Source: Apoda limacodes
Taxonomy: Eukaryota > Arthropoda > Insecta > Lepidoptera > Limacodidae
Assembly: GCA_946406115.1 (NCBI GenBank)
Contig: OX291561.1
Coordinates: forward strand, 4,022,273 to 4,086,272
DNA length: 64,000 nt
Direction: 5' to 3'
A program made the translations under genes and the position numbers. Of the stretch, positions 11,160 to 22,640 are shown in pieces (the stretch's first letter is position 1; each line of letters opens with the position of its first letter). A model generated the notes under the pieces. It was given only the letters and a program-made list of their open reading frames with translations. It was not told the origin of the DNA and made no database searches.

Positions 11160-12000
11160 TTTCAGAGATATAGCCTTTTTTAGAGTGACGCCATCATCCG
11201 AAAAAAAGGTTATGATGAGCTCTAACATGCCTTCGAAGACACTACTAGTCTACGATCAATAGTCACGGAGATAAACAAAGCCCTTTCTAGTTTGACATTT
11301 GCCATCCGAAATAGGTCTATCACTACTGTCAAGAAGTACTCGTCTACGATCAATATTTTACAAGATGTAGCCATTCTTGATGAGTTTTATCACTTCTTTA
11401 AAGAAACTACTAGTCTTCTATTAATATTTTAGATGATTTAGCCATTTATAGTTTGACAACTGTCATCCGAAATAAAGATCTAGATGAGATCTGTGACTTC
11501 TATTTAGAAACTACTACTCTACGATCAATATATAAGGACACATAGCCCTTCCTAATTTGACATCTGTCATCCGAATAAAGATCTTGAGGGGATCCATCAT
11601 TATTATAAGGAAACTGCTACGTTAAGATCAATAATAACGGAGATAAGGCCTTGTCTAGTTTGGCAGCTGTCATCCTAAGTAAAGTTCTAGATGAGATCTA
11701 TCACTTCTATAAAGAAACTACTTGTCTACTATTAATGTTTTTGAAGATATAACCTTTTCTATTTTGACAGCTGTCATCCGAAATAAGGGGCTAGATGAGA
11801 TTTATCACTTTTGTAAAAAAACTACTAGTCTACTATCAATATATAACGAGTCACAGCCCTTCCTAATTTGACATCTGTCATCTGAATTCAAGATCTTGAG
11901 AAGATCTATCTTTTCTGTAATTCTTTCTGATAGTCTAAGATCAATAGTTACGGAGATATGGCCCTTTATAGTTTGACAGCTGTCATCCAAAATATAAACT
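11160..12000. repeat. Tandem array of ~104-bp units, about 7-8 copies
   Basis: The motif gtcatccgaa (with small variants) starts at 11301, 11462, 11566, 11669, 11773, 11877 and 11982, giving spacings of 161, 104, 103, 104, 104 and 105 bp; a further diverged copy sits near 11192. Each unit also holds 'gaaactactagtctac.atcaat', 'gagat.tagccctt' and 'tttgaca'. The 161-bp spacing is explained by one partially deleted extra unit around 11330-11440. Units differ by point changes, so the array is not young. No frame crosses it. Confidence 0.88.
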
Positions 12001-12807
12001 TTCTCCTTCTGTGTCTCTCTTTTTCTCTCTCTTTATCTTTCTCTCTCTAAAAAGGAAATAATTAAATTTTGGAGAACATGTGGAGTAGCTTTCATTATGA
12101 TCCTCAGTCAATATTTTTTCTGTACCTTTTATTTTACATGACAGAGTTTTATGTCTACGTGTATTTATTATTAGTAATCGACACATAAATGTCACTAAAT
12201 ACCAATATCAATTTGATTGAATGTATTTTGCGAAATATTTAGCTATTACTGAATCATGATTATTTAAAAAATTACTTAACCTAGGTATGAAGCTGGAATT
12301 TGAGATGTTAATTGACTGTGGGATGCCGACAGCCACTCAGAAAAAATTACAAGGACAGATAAAGGGATGAGGAGGTAGGTAGTTGAACGTTTATAGTTAA
12401 GACTTATGTTAGTTAAGACGTATATTATGAGCATAATTTTGGTACCGAGAATAACAACATTTATAAATACATTTTTTTTTTTTCACAAAAGGGGTGGATT
12501 AAGAAGTCTCTAACACGTGGTTTAATTGTACCGTTATTTTTGATGTAAGGTTTTTATAAAAAAAAAAAGAATATTGTAAAAGTGGGATTTCTTAGATGGA
12601 ACTAATATTTTCAGTCCTTAGTGGAACATTTCGTAAAAGAACCTATATAATTTCAGTTTTTGATGAAGTACTAATTTTGGCACTTGCAAATCTAATTTTC
12701 TTGAAATTATGAATCCCATAGTATTAAGGTTAAGTAGGCAATTCAGAATGTAATTGAAATATTTATTTGTATTTGTATAAATATTTGTTTTTGTTTTTCT
12801 TTGACTG
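12001..12807. other. Pyrimidine-rich tract then AT-rich DNA
   Basis: 12001-12050 is a CT-rich tract (ctctctttttctctctcttt) directly abutting the 104-bp array. The rest has no recognised gene or repeat. Confidence 0.5.
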
Positions 12808-12879
12808 AAAATCAGTATTGTACACACACGGGTACAAATCAGTATTGTACACACACGGGTACACACACGGGTACAAATC
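12808..12879. repeat. 28-bp minisatellite, about 2.5 copies
   Basis: 'aaatcagtattgtacacac' followed by 'acgggtac' begins at 12808 and again at 12836, then the 'acacacgggtac' half is repeated once more. Exact copies imply recent origin. Confidence 0.85.
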
Positions 12880-14114
12880 ATGCCGAGGGGAAGCCCCTTT
12901 TAGCTCACGCACTTTTCTTTATTTTTGTTATTTATTTTGTAAAATATTTCATACAGTGTGTTTGCTAAATAAAAAAAATCTTTCTTCTTTAATTCTTCTA
13001 TTATTTCGAAAGCGAACATTTTGATATGTTCCGGTGGGTCTTGGACCGAGATATGTAAATATATACATATGGAAATATTGTCTTTAGTTTTCAAAGTGGT
13101 ATTAAGAATAACAAATTTGAGCTGAGAATTTCTATAAAAATCCCATGTTTTTGAAGTTATGGGTATTAAAATATATTTAGGTTAGGAACCTACTTTGGCG
13201 CGGACGGAGTTTCCTATAAGTATGAGTGTATACATACATATATGTTTATTGATCTAGTCAAAATGTACCTAAATCCTTGAGGTATCCAGATAAAAGTATT
13301 GTTTGACATACTGCGTGCTGAAAATAAGGTTTTTCGTACATTGTATTTTCATATACCATACATTATTTTATATATTTGATTGCTATTAATTTTTTTTACA
13401 CCACTACTTAAAACTACTACTACTACTAAATTTTTAAATATGTTAAAAAACAGTATCATTTAATAAAAATCACACAGAAAATAAATAATACATAAACAGA
13501 TTTAAAAAACCCTCTTAAGTTCTTAATTAATAAGCCATAATCTTCAAAGTTTCGTTAATTTCACTTTATACAAAAAAATAAGTGCGCGGGTTTTTATATG
13601 TTCTGATGTTGCCACATCGAGAAATTTAGCAACTATGCAAGAATATTAAAAAAATAAAAGTTTATCAGAATCCCATGAAACCAAAACCGTGAAGCTCCTA
13701 ATTTTTTTTTCTCTGTTTTATAGTATAGAATAAAAATATACAGAAAAATTAAATAAACTTCAGAGATTATAACAAAATTTATTTTGTATAAAGAAAATTG
13801 ATGGCGTTAAACGTTAAACTCAAAGATCTAATATAGAATGAAATAACTTGGAAACGTAAAATGCTTTCATACAGTGATTTAAATTTAAGTAAAAGATCGT
13901 TTCATTCGGCATAAAAGAATAAAAGAAAACTTTTCATAACGCCTCTTTTGCTGCTGTTTTTTCTGGTTTGGCGAGCTTTTAAACATTTTAAACGAAGTTA
14001 TTGGTTTTGCAAAACGAGCGGTGCATATAAGTGACAAAAATCAAAATAGAAGATTTTGTGGAAAAATGTGCAAAATATAACCCACTGTATTAAATCACAC
14101 ACACATACACTTTA
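12880..14114. other. No recognised feature
   Basis: AT-rich noncoding DNA with short simple repeats (for example actactactac near 13420). Nothing supports a gene. Confidence 0.5.
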
Positions 14115-14310
14115 ATAAACAAAGATATGTGTTTGTCAGTTCATTGATACACTGAAACCCTACTTCCAAAAGGTTTTTCAAAGGCAGAAATAACAAAAAT
14201 TACAGAAACAGTCGTAAACGAATTTTTGACAGTTTGTTACGGATAATACTAAAATTTTGGTACTTTGACACCAATTAATCTAATGGACGACAGGTGACAA
14301 AATACTTTCC
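14115..14310 (+). repeat. Repeat family D copy
   Basis: Shares 'aacgaa', 'gacagtttgttac', 'gatactaaaattttg' and 'gacgacaggtgacaaaa' in the same order with 47520-47710. Two dispersed copies about 33 kb apart define a repeat family; its nature is unknown to me. Confidence 0.6.
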
Positions 14311-14849
14311 TATTTACCCCAAACTGCACTTCATGCGCTCTAAGAAACATCCATACGAAAAACTAAAAACAAAAAGCAAATCTATGTTTTTCTATTCTCT
14401 CTATGTTGCTGTCATCATTATTACCTATCCTTTTCTGCATATAATGAGTGAGGGAGTAGGAGAAAATGGCGAATTTTGAAACAAAATAAAACAAATTGAT
14501 TGGATTTTAACGTTTTTAAGCCAGAATTCTAGATTTTTAATCTTTAGTTTGTTTTAAATTGACCCTCTATTCACCGCTGATAGGTACCACAATTTTTCTT
14601 TGACGATGTTAAAGTACTATTTAGACAACTATTTTAAGCTACCCAACCCAATTACCCAGTTTTAACCTAAACCTTCCTATACATCAACATTCTTAAATTA
14701 ATACCTTTACTATTTTTCTTGGTATTTTTTTACCGCGATTAACAAGTACGATTGATTCAAAATATTAACTGTCATAATTAAATTGACTTTAATTAATACC
14801 TACTAGGTTTTGTCAGCGGCTTCCTTTATGTTGGATTGTGTAGTATCTT

Positions 14850-15105
14850 ATTGAAGACTCGCCCAGTTATCAACTTTTTAATACGACTAAGGCGGCAACG
14901 TACAGTGCGGTTTCGTAAGAACTTCCTCCCGCGAATGCTTGGGTTGTGGAATGAGCTTTCTACCCTCAAGAAAGAAGTTATTAGAGTTTCAAAGGGTCGG
15001 TAACGCGCAAGTGTCACCCCTGGTGTTACAAGCGTCCATAGGCTGCGGTGACCGCTTACCATCAGGCGGACCGTTAGATTGTTTGCCGCCTTAGTGGTAA
15101 AAAAA
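14850..15105 (+). mobile_element. LINE 3' end with reverse-transcriptase C-terminus
   Basis: A frame reading KNFLPRMLGLWNELSTLKKE is typical of the last residues of CR1/Jockey-group LINE ORF2 proteins. It is followed by the shared 3' tail 'ccatcaggcggaccgt' ... 'tttgccgccttagtggta' and an A run. Related ends occur at 34250-34485 (+), 35683-35735 (+) and 44850-45170 (-). Strongly 5'-truncated and dead. Confidence 0.65.
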
Positions 15106-15764
15106 TGCACTTGGACAGTTTTAAAATAAAACTTTTTACCTTTATAGTTGTAAGATAGGCAAGGTAATGCTAGTGCTTAGTGAGCATGACATTGTAGAAC
15201 ATATTAAATAAACAAAAATGTCTTAATCCCAGTAGTGAAGCAAGTTATTTATTTTTATGGTCTTTAGTACTTTAATCGAAACCACTCAAGTTTATTGAGT
15301 ACCGGTTACTTACATATTCAAAGTGAAAATCTACAACGTCATTGACTATAAGTCAGTGTAAGTACTTGAGCACTATGCGATATTATTTGTAAGTACTCCA
15401 AACTAATTAATCAAATTGCAAAAAGCTCACAAACAATATTCTTTAAATAGTACCGTCCGTCTGACCTCAGCAAATTGTATGCACACAGCAAAAACCAACT
15501 GAAAAACCCATTTCTAGATATTTCTTGGCCTAAATAGTCTTGTTAGATACTCAAACTCAACTATAAGCAATTAAAAGACTAGTACATGCGTTGGCGTAAC
15601 ATACTAGTATCAACAGCATATTTTTTCCTCTTTTTACAACTTGCCTTGCTGCCGCTGTATATTCTTCTGACAGTCACGTCGTTGATGAACCACCAAGTGA
15701 GTCGCACTCGAAAATAAAAGAATGGAAGATGCTAAGATGACGTTCACGAATTTAATAGTATATA
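15106..15764. other. No recognised feature
   Basis: AT-rich noncoding DNA between repeats; no frame or motif of note. Confidence 0.45.
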
Positions 15765-15910
15765 CACTATTAGCTTTTTCCCGCGGTGGAGCAGTCCTAA
15801 ATTCGGTTATCGTTATAGGATTTCAACGGCAACTTCTCAATTTAGCAGAGAACCGACTCACGCTTCTTGTTTTTATGTAGTCTATGTTCTTTCTCGGGAC
15901 TTAAACTTTC
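15765..15910 (+). repeat. Repeat family B copy, diverged
   Basis: 'attagctttttcccgcggtg' then 'attcggttatcgttatagg' and 'cggcaacttctcaattt' parallels 43968 ('cggcaactcctcaattat'). Confidence 0.5.
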
Positions 15911-16017
15911 TCCATGCATTATTTCGTATCGTAATCAAAAGGTGTCAGAAACTGAAAACTCTGGAATCTGTTCAGAAAGCTGATATGTTAGTGTTACGTT
16001 CACCTATATAAGAAAAA

Positions 16018-16858
16018 CCGGTCAAGTGCGAGTCAGAATCGCACACCAAAAGTTCCGTACCTACCACCATTTACGTAATTCAAAATGCGAATAAAACTAA
16101 AAGTATGCCGCTAAGCGGTCACCCATCCAATTACTGACCAAGCCCGACGTTGCTTAACTTTGAATACCGTTTCCAACAAACAAATTGATCACTACAAGAT
16201 TATATGTGTTACTGTTTTACGATAAAACAACTAGATTATAAGTTTGTTCCCCGTATCGCCTAACGCCGCGCCTGAATTCGAACGTAAATATTGTTATTAA
16301 TTTAGTAAGTGTTAGTATTCGGAATGTTATTATTTTATTTTTCTGTAATGTTGCATGGTCTACTGTTTTACAAAAGTACCAACTACATCTAAGTACCTTT
16401 TGATGGAATTTGTACGAATTTTTACTTATCCGACTACACTTTTAAGTTGGTCGACTGTAACTTATTAAGTTACCTTATTATTTAATTTTAATTTTCATAG
16501 CCTACTTAGCTATGAAAATTTTCCTTTTAATTTCGGTATTTATGCTAAGCCCAAGGTTTTTTGTACACACCCAAGAACAGCCATTTAGCTGGCAGTGCGG
16601 GAAGACACTGGGCTCGAATAAAAATTCTATTCTTCACGTGTAGGTACCCTAAATTTTTTTTTTCTAATTTTATTACTACTTTATCGGCCTAATTAATATA
16701 TCCATGCCAAATTAGAGCTTTCTAGTATTCTTTATTTCATCAACATACTAATTTTACAAAAATATATTTTAGTATTAATGGTCTCTAAGCTAAGCCGCGA
16801 CCAGACGGGCGGACATGGCAAAACTATAAGGGTTTCTTGTTGACTACGGAACCCTAAA
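16018..16858 (+). repeat. Repeat family A copy, disrupted by a SINE-like piece
   Basis: Begins with 'ggtcaagtgcgagtcag' and 'agttccgtacc' and ends with 'gactacggaaccctaaaaa', the two ends of family A in the same orientation. Between them lies 'cggtcacccatccaattact' ... 'cccgacgttgcttaactt' (about 16118-16165), which I recognise as part of a tRNA-derived lepidopteran SINE, plus unidentified sequence. Could be one element with internal insertions or two fragments. Confidence 0.5.
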
Positions 16859-17273
16859 AAACTTTGTAGCTATATACCTATGGAGAAACTATGAGATTAG
16901 TCTCCCAAGAATAACGTATATCAATTAAAATATATATTTCCAAGGTCTACTTATCGCTTCAGCGAATAAAACATTTAATTATATATTGATATTAAATTGT
17001 AAAAAAAAAAGAAAAAAAAATTCAAAAACGAATGTTTTTTTATTATTTATAATTTAATATAAAAAAATAAATTATAATTATAATTTAAATTATAAATAGG
17101 AAAAAAAAATACTTATTTGGAATATTTTTTCTATTTTTTTCTTATATTTTTATAATTTAATAAGTATAATATATCATTATATAATTAAATGTTAAAATAT
17201 ATATCAAGCTTTTTAAATATTTGATGTAATAATGTAAGTAATAAAAATTTTATATAATGAGATTTGCTACTCT
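16859..17273. other. Extremely AT-rich spacer
   Basis: Long runs of A, T and TATA words (16920-17260). Nothing coding; low complexity makes further calls unsafe. Confidence 0.6.
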
Positions 17274-17714
17274 TTAAGATTCCGTACCCAAAGGACCCAA
17301 AGGGAAAAAACGGAACCCTATTACTAAGACACCGCTGTCCGTCCATCTGTCACCAGGCTGTATTTCATGAACTGTGATAGTCAGACAATTGAAATTTTCA
17401 CAGAAAATGTATTTCTGTTACCGCGATATTAACATATCCTAAAAAACAGATAAAAATAAATATATAAGGGATTTCCCATACAACAAACGTGATTTTTTGC
17501 TCGTTTTTGCTCGATATTGATAACGGCAGCAGGTAAACGCTTGAAATATTCACAGATTATTTTGTTATATATTCACTTTAAAAATAAATTAAAATACAAC
17601 AAATATTTAGAGGGGGGCTCCCATACAACAAACGTAATTTTTTTGCCGTTTTTATAGATATTGGTACGGAACCCTTTGTGCGCGAGTCCGACTCGCACTT
17701 GGCCGATTTTTTAG
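17274..17714 (-). repeat. Repeat family A copy, near full length
   Basis: Minus-strand copy with both ends: 'ggccaagtgcgagtcggact' at the 17714 side and 'gggtacggaa' at the 17274 side. The interior contains the conserved 'atcaatatcgagcaaaaacg', 'gtatgggagcccc' and 'agcggt..cagacggac' blocks. Confidence 0.75.
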
Positions 17715-17900
17715 GGATCTGTAGCCAAATAGCAGAAACAGAACCTCTTAAATTCGTCACGTCTATCCGTCCGCATGTCACAACCATATAATTTAGCCGT
17801 CTTTTCGATTTTTTTTGATGATTTTTTACATACAGGTGGCTTTTGTAAACCGCTACCGGTTTGGTATGAAAATTAAGAAAAAATCAGTTTTAGGGATAGC
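17713..17900 (+). repeat. Repeat family C copy
   Basis: Abuts the family A copy: 'ttagggatctgtagccaaat' then 'agcagaaacagaacc', 'aattcgtcacgtctatccgt' and 'catgtcaca'. Similar blocks lie at 22478-22640 and 26900-26980. Family A and C share the 'tagggttccgta' type of end, so they may be variants of one superfamily. Confidence 0.5.
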
Positions 17901-18139
17901 TAGATACAAAAAGTACTTCACGAAGAATTAGGCCAATTTTAGATGACGTGGATATAAGTGATAGGTGATAGGAGATAAGTTATTTTGATACCAAAGTGTA
18001 GTTAAGAAAAGTAAAGTGTCCCAGGGATCAGCTTCATTCATTACAAGTTTCACTTAATTAAGTCTTTGCATATCACAATATTACTCAAATTTGCAAAATT
18101 CTTTATGTCAGTATGACTCGCTTAAACTATTATATTTCA

Positions 18140-18300
18140 CTATCTTTAGTCCGCGGCTTCGCTTCGCCCACACTGAATTCGATTTTCGGCATAGGATTTC
18201 TACGGCTAAATATTATAGTAAGGAAGGATGTTTGCTATTGCAAGCTATAGCTGTAGCTATAGGGATTTGCATATAGTTATTCCTGAGGGAACTTTTGGAA
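18140..18300 (+). repeat. Repeat family B copy
   Basis: 'ccgcggcttcgcttcgccca' then 'ttcggcataggatttctacg' and 'attcctgagggaact' align with the copies at 10205 and 43968. Confidence 0.5.
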
Positions 18301-19708
18301 ATTCAGATAATACACAAACGTACGTGTGCATTGTCAACTTTTATATTACCTACTGGAATCGTTTGTCATCTTCAGAAGTTAACTGTCCTATGACAAGAAA
18401 CTTGTAAGAAGCATAGGTTGTCAACCTTTAAGGTTTGCTAAAGTCATTGTTGCGAGTTGCTCCTTCTTATTTTAGAAACTTTTTGGGTAGAATTTGCACA
18501 CTGTTGTCCCGCTGCCAAATCCAAATATCGACTTAATGGTTAAATAATTCATCACCAATCCTCATGTCTAATTTTGTAGAAAACTAATATATTTTTATAC
18601 AGTGTTATATAATTTTGTTTTTCCTCCATCCAGGTTGTCTGGAAGAAGTCGTTAAATAGCGATAAGACCACCTTTGTTCTATGTTACTTATTAAGTTCTG
18701 ATATTGTGTTTCACAACTACAACTAGGTACTACCACCCTATCGTTGTAGTAGTTAGTAGTTAGTCAGTCTTTGAACATTGTAGAGCGAACAGTTTTTGAT
18801 TTATCTTTATTCTGATTGCGAACTTTGTTTGGACAAATTCAATTTCCGTTCTGGTTGTAGTTGTTTGATGATTTTAGAACTTTGCCTTTTGTTAGTTTTG
18901 TCGTCAATTTACGCGATTGAACTTTAAAACGTAGATCTTGTTATATTTATTGTGCACTTGTATTTTATTTTTCGAAATATTTTTTATATTAAAATTTATG
19001 TTTTGAAAACTTTTGGAAATTATTAAAAAATTAATATTATCAATAAATCTAAAAGATATCTTTATAAGATAAGCTTTCACTATGTACTCGTATTTTCCAA
19101 AGAAAAAGTTATAATTGTTTTATACCGTTACTTACCCTTAGGGTCAGCTCATACCGAGACACGGCATTTTTAAAATTGCAACACATTATGGACCTTGTTT
19201 ACTAAACAAAAAGATAAAAATTAAAGTGAGAACAAAAAATTGAGAGAGTTAAGTGTCGAAGTACCTACAAGATGCGTCGCGCGACGTTAGGTTGTGCCGC
19301 GCGGCGTCTCGTTTCACTACGAGCAAAATTTTGCATAATCATTAGTAGATTTATACGAAGTCGCTTTTGTCACCTTAGGATAATATAACTTTTTTTATCA
19401 ATTTAACAAGATCTTTTGCTGGTTAAAAAACATAACTTTTTTGTAACTCCTATTGGCACGTATCTACATATCTACATATCTGCCTATTTAATTTTTTCCT
19501 TTATACTTCAACCGGCTTAGAACGGTCAAAATTACGATATTTACTTTAATTATATCGTAATATTGGCGTATTTAAAAAGTTGCAATTTTACCTAACAATC
19601 AAACAATCAACTATCTACAGCAATAAAATAGTGAAATAAAATCAAAATATATACAATAACAATTTAGAAATAATTAAACTAATCTTAACAATTGTAAAAA
19701 GTAAAAAG
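18301..19708. other. No recognised gene
   Basis: AT-rich noncoding DNA. A short GC-rich patch at 19270-19312 ('gcgtcgcgcgacg', 'gccgcgcggcgtc') looks like a repeat fragment. No frame longer than expected by chance. Confidence 0.45.
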
Positions 19709-20410
19709 AGCATAACAAATTGATGAAATTGTGTATCGAACTAACGTCGCGGACAGTTGGCCGAACAACGACAAATATTCTGACTGGCGATCCAACGTGT
19801 TCGTGTGAACTTTCATGGACACATTGGAGCTACCCAGTGCGTGGCGTATTAACGTTAATACCAGCGTAACAACAACAACAACAACAGAGCATAACAAATT
19901 GATGAAATTGTGTATCGAACTAACGTCGCGGACAGTTGGCCGAACAACGACAAATATTCTGACCGGCGATCCAACGTGTTCGTGTGAACTTTCATGGACA
20001 CATTGGAGCTACCCAGTGCGTGGCGTATTAACGTTAATACCAGCGTAACAACAAAAACAACAACAGAGCATAACAAATTGATGAAATTGTGTATCGAACT
20101 AACGTCGCGGACAGTTGGCCGAACAACGACAAATATTCTGTCTGATGCCATACCTTCCCAATCCGGGAATCCGGGATAAACACGGTAAATATCCCGAAGC
20201 AGGCGACGAAATCCAGCTGCGTCGCTCGGCAGTTGTTTTAACCTGTTATTTCGATACATAAATTCACACATACACCATTTTAGTTTGCGATCACTGCGGC
20301 AAGGCAAGTGCGACAATGTGTTTCTAGTTCCCGCCACTGGCGATCTAACGTGTTCGTGTGAACTTTCATGGACACATTGGAGCTACCCAATGCGTGGCGT
20401 ATTAACGTTA
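19709..20410. repeat. Tandem array of 179-bp units, third unit longer
   Basis: The word agcataacaaattgatgaaa starts at 19709, 19888 and 20067, a period of exactly 179 bp. Units include 'aacgtcgcggacagttggcc', 'gaactttcatggacacattg' and 'gcgtggcgtattaacgtta', and are joined by an 'aacaacaaca' microsatellite. In the third unit about 197 bp (20141-20337) separates 'caaatattctg' from 'actggcgat', which are directly joined in units 1 and 2. Either the long form is ancestral and a deletion was then amplified, or sequence was inserted in unit 3. A 160-codon minus-strand frame spans the array, but I recognise no protein in it. Confidence 0.88.
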
Positions 20411-22477
20411 ACCGCTGTCAAATCGTTTTATATAAACTATTTCTTTAACAAAAACATAAACCGACTTCTGATCCACTAAAGAGTATAAAATAACTCCCTG
20501 AAGCAGACATGTTGACAAAACATTCATCTACATATTTAATTCCTCATGAAATCGATTGCTAAAAACGAAGACCAGTAAAGATAGGTAAAAATGTTGTTAG
20601 GCATCCTACATTAAGGCAAAGAAACTATAGATAGCTAAATGTTCTGTCAGTATGTCTGCTTTAGGGGCAGTGGCAATCGACTTCAAGGGAATAAAACATC
20701 TAGCTGATTGTTCTGTCATCATATTTCTCGCTTTGCTATGCTTCAAAGGGTAATTTAATACTCTTAAGACGATCAGAAGTCGGTTTATGATTTGTTCAAA
20801 AAAAGTATTTTTTTAATCTGACCAATTTTAACTTACCGCAGTGGCTAAGTAGTAGTTGGGTAAAACAATTTGTATTTAAAACGTCATCGAGCCACGCATC
20901 CGTGTGTAGCGTGGCCGTGGGTCGCAGTAGATAATACCGCCTACATTACAATACAATGCAAAGCTGAGTACGTGTACACGCGATTCTTTTCGTCCATTGG
21001 TAGCGTGTGCAAGAGCAGCAGTGAATCCGTGACATAAAAACGTAAAATTATACAAACATACATACGAGACCAATATTATCAGTGTTTCTACTTTTCTATA
21101 CGAATTTAGAAACACTGTAATGGTACAGTATGATACAAGTGAGCTGTCTTATTCTGCTATAACTGCTCTTTTCTGATAAGGTTGTGGGTTGCACTCCGAG
21201 CCGAAGATTAGAGGGTAATTCAGCCGAGTGTGCAGTAATTCTCATTACTTCACGAGTAAATTTTTTTTTTAATTACTGACATTAATTTAAACTTAAAAAA
21301 AATATGACATTACAATTTGAGATACAATCGTAAATAAAATTCAGTAACTGATAAAGAACATAACTATATCTTGTTTGTCCTGAAAATATGTCAGTAAACG
21401 AGAGAAAAACGTGGTTCATCACAAGATATAAAAATACACCATTTTAGGGCAGCTATAAAGATGCCCTCAGGAAATTTCAATAATAATAAAGTAAGGTAAA
21501 ATAGATTAGTATTTCTTTAGATCGGAAGCTGAATTTCCGTCAGAATGTTTTTATTACAGCGTAATACTAATCGGAGAGATTTTTGGCATTATCATTAAAC
21601 AAACCAACGGCCTAATAGCTCGATTGGGAGTGACCCTGCCTACCGAACCGAGAGTTTTACTTTTGAGAGTTTTAAATTACCCAGTACTTAATTTATTGCC
21701 CGTGCAAAAAATAAATATTTTTACGCTGATAAATTTAACAGTAAAAAATCGCAGAAAGCTATTTATACAATTTTTAAGTGACATCTTGTTAACAAATACC
21801 ACAGCCTCCTATCGTGCTTTATACAAATAAAGATTCCACTTATTTTGGACATTAACTAATTAAATACTGTTTAATTTTGTATTCGTATTCCGTTAGAAAA
21901 CATTGTATACCTATCTAATTTTTTTTGAGTTAATAAGATTTTTTTGGTGACGTAATTGGCTATTTGTATTTATTCTTTGATCGTAAAGACAATGTTTATA
22001 ATGTCGTGTAAAACACAATAATTTACTATTCCCTCTTACTCTCTTTCTTTGTCACCCTCTCTTTCTCTCTCTTATTGCCATAGAATACAATTAGAACTTA
22101 AGAATTTAATATATTACTTATACTCATCTTGTTATTCCAAATTATTATATCTTTGTGCGAAATAACAAATAGAATAGGTCTCGAGAAGTAATTTTAACAT
22201 TACTGAAGAGAGAATGTGTTTAGAATTTCAATGATGAAATTTTTGTGACGTCGTTAAATAGTAATTCGACATTTACAGTTTTGTTTTGACTACTGAAGTT
22301 CATATCCACATTTATTTGACAACTCTGTCATACATTTATTTGACAGCTCTGTTATTCATTTTCTATTTTTAAACTGTATATAAGACATCTGAATTTACAA
22401 CTCGTCACGGTCAAACAGAATATAATACTACGTTTCACGGTCTGTAACGTTACACTACTTGAGATAAAATCAGGCAA
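20411..22477. other. No recognised gene
   Basis: AT-rich DNA. 22028-22075 is a CT-rich tract. Around 20880-21110 the base composition rises and an 80-codon minus frame occurs, without any recognisable motif. Confidence 0.45.
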
Positions 22478-22640
22478 AGATATAGGTTAGTTCCTAGATA
22501 TGACTGAGGCAGCCAGATAGCAAAAACGAGACCAAAAGAAACGCTTGTAGTTTCGTCATAGCCGTCCGTACGTCACGCGTTTATCATTCCTCCATGACAA
22601 TTCTGATGAAAGTTCACAGAAAGGTTTCTTACGTGAACCG
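22478..22640 (+). repeat. Repeat family C copy
   Basis: 'ggttagttcctagatatgac' then 'agccagatagcaaaaacgag', 'gtttcgtcatagccgtccgt' and 'cgtcacgc' correspond block by block to 17713-17800. Confidence 0.5.

Noticed and set aside
19855..20337. 160-codon minus-strand frame
   Set aside because: Spans the 179-bp tandem array; part of it is repeated DNA and the rest shows no family motif.
21179..21660. tRNA-like A- and B-box words ('tagctcgattgg', 'gggttgcactcc')
   Set aside because: They are in the wrong order and hundreds of bases apart, so they do not form a tRNA or SINE head.
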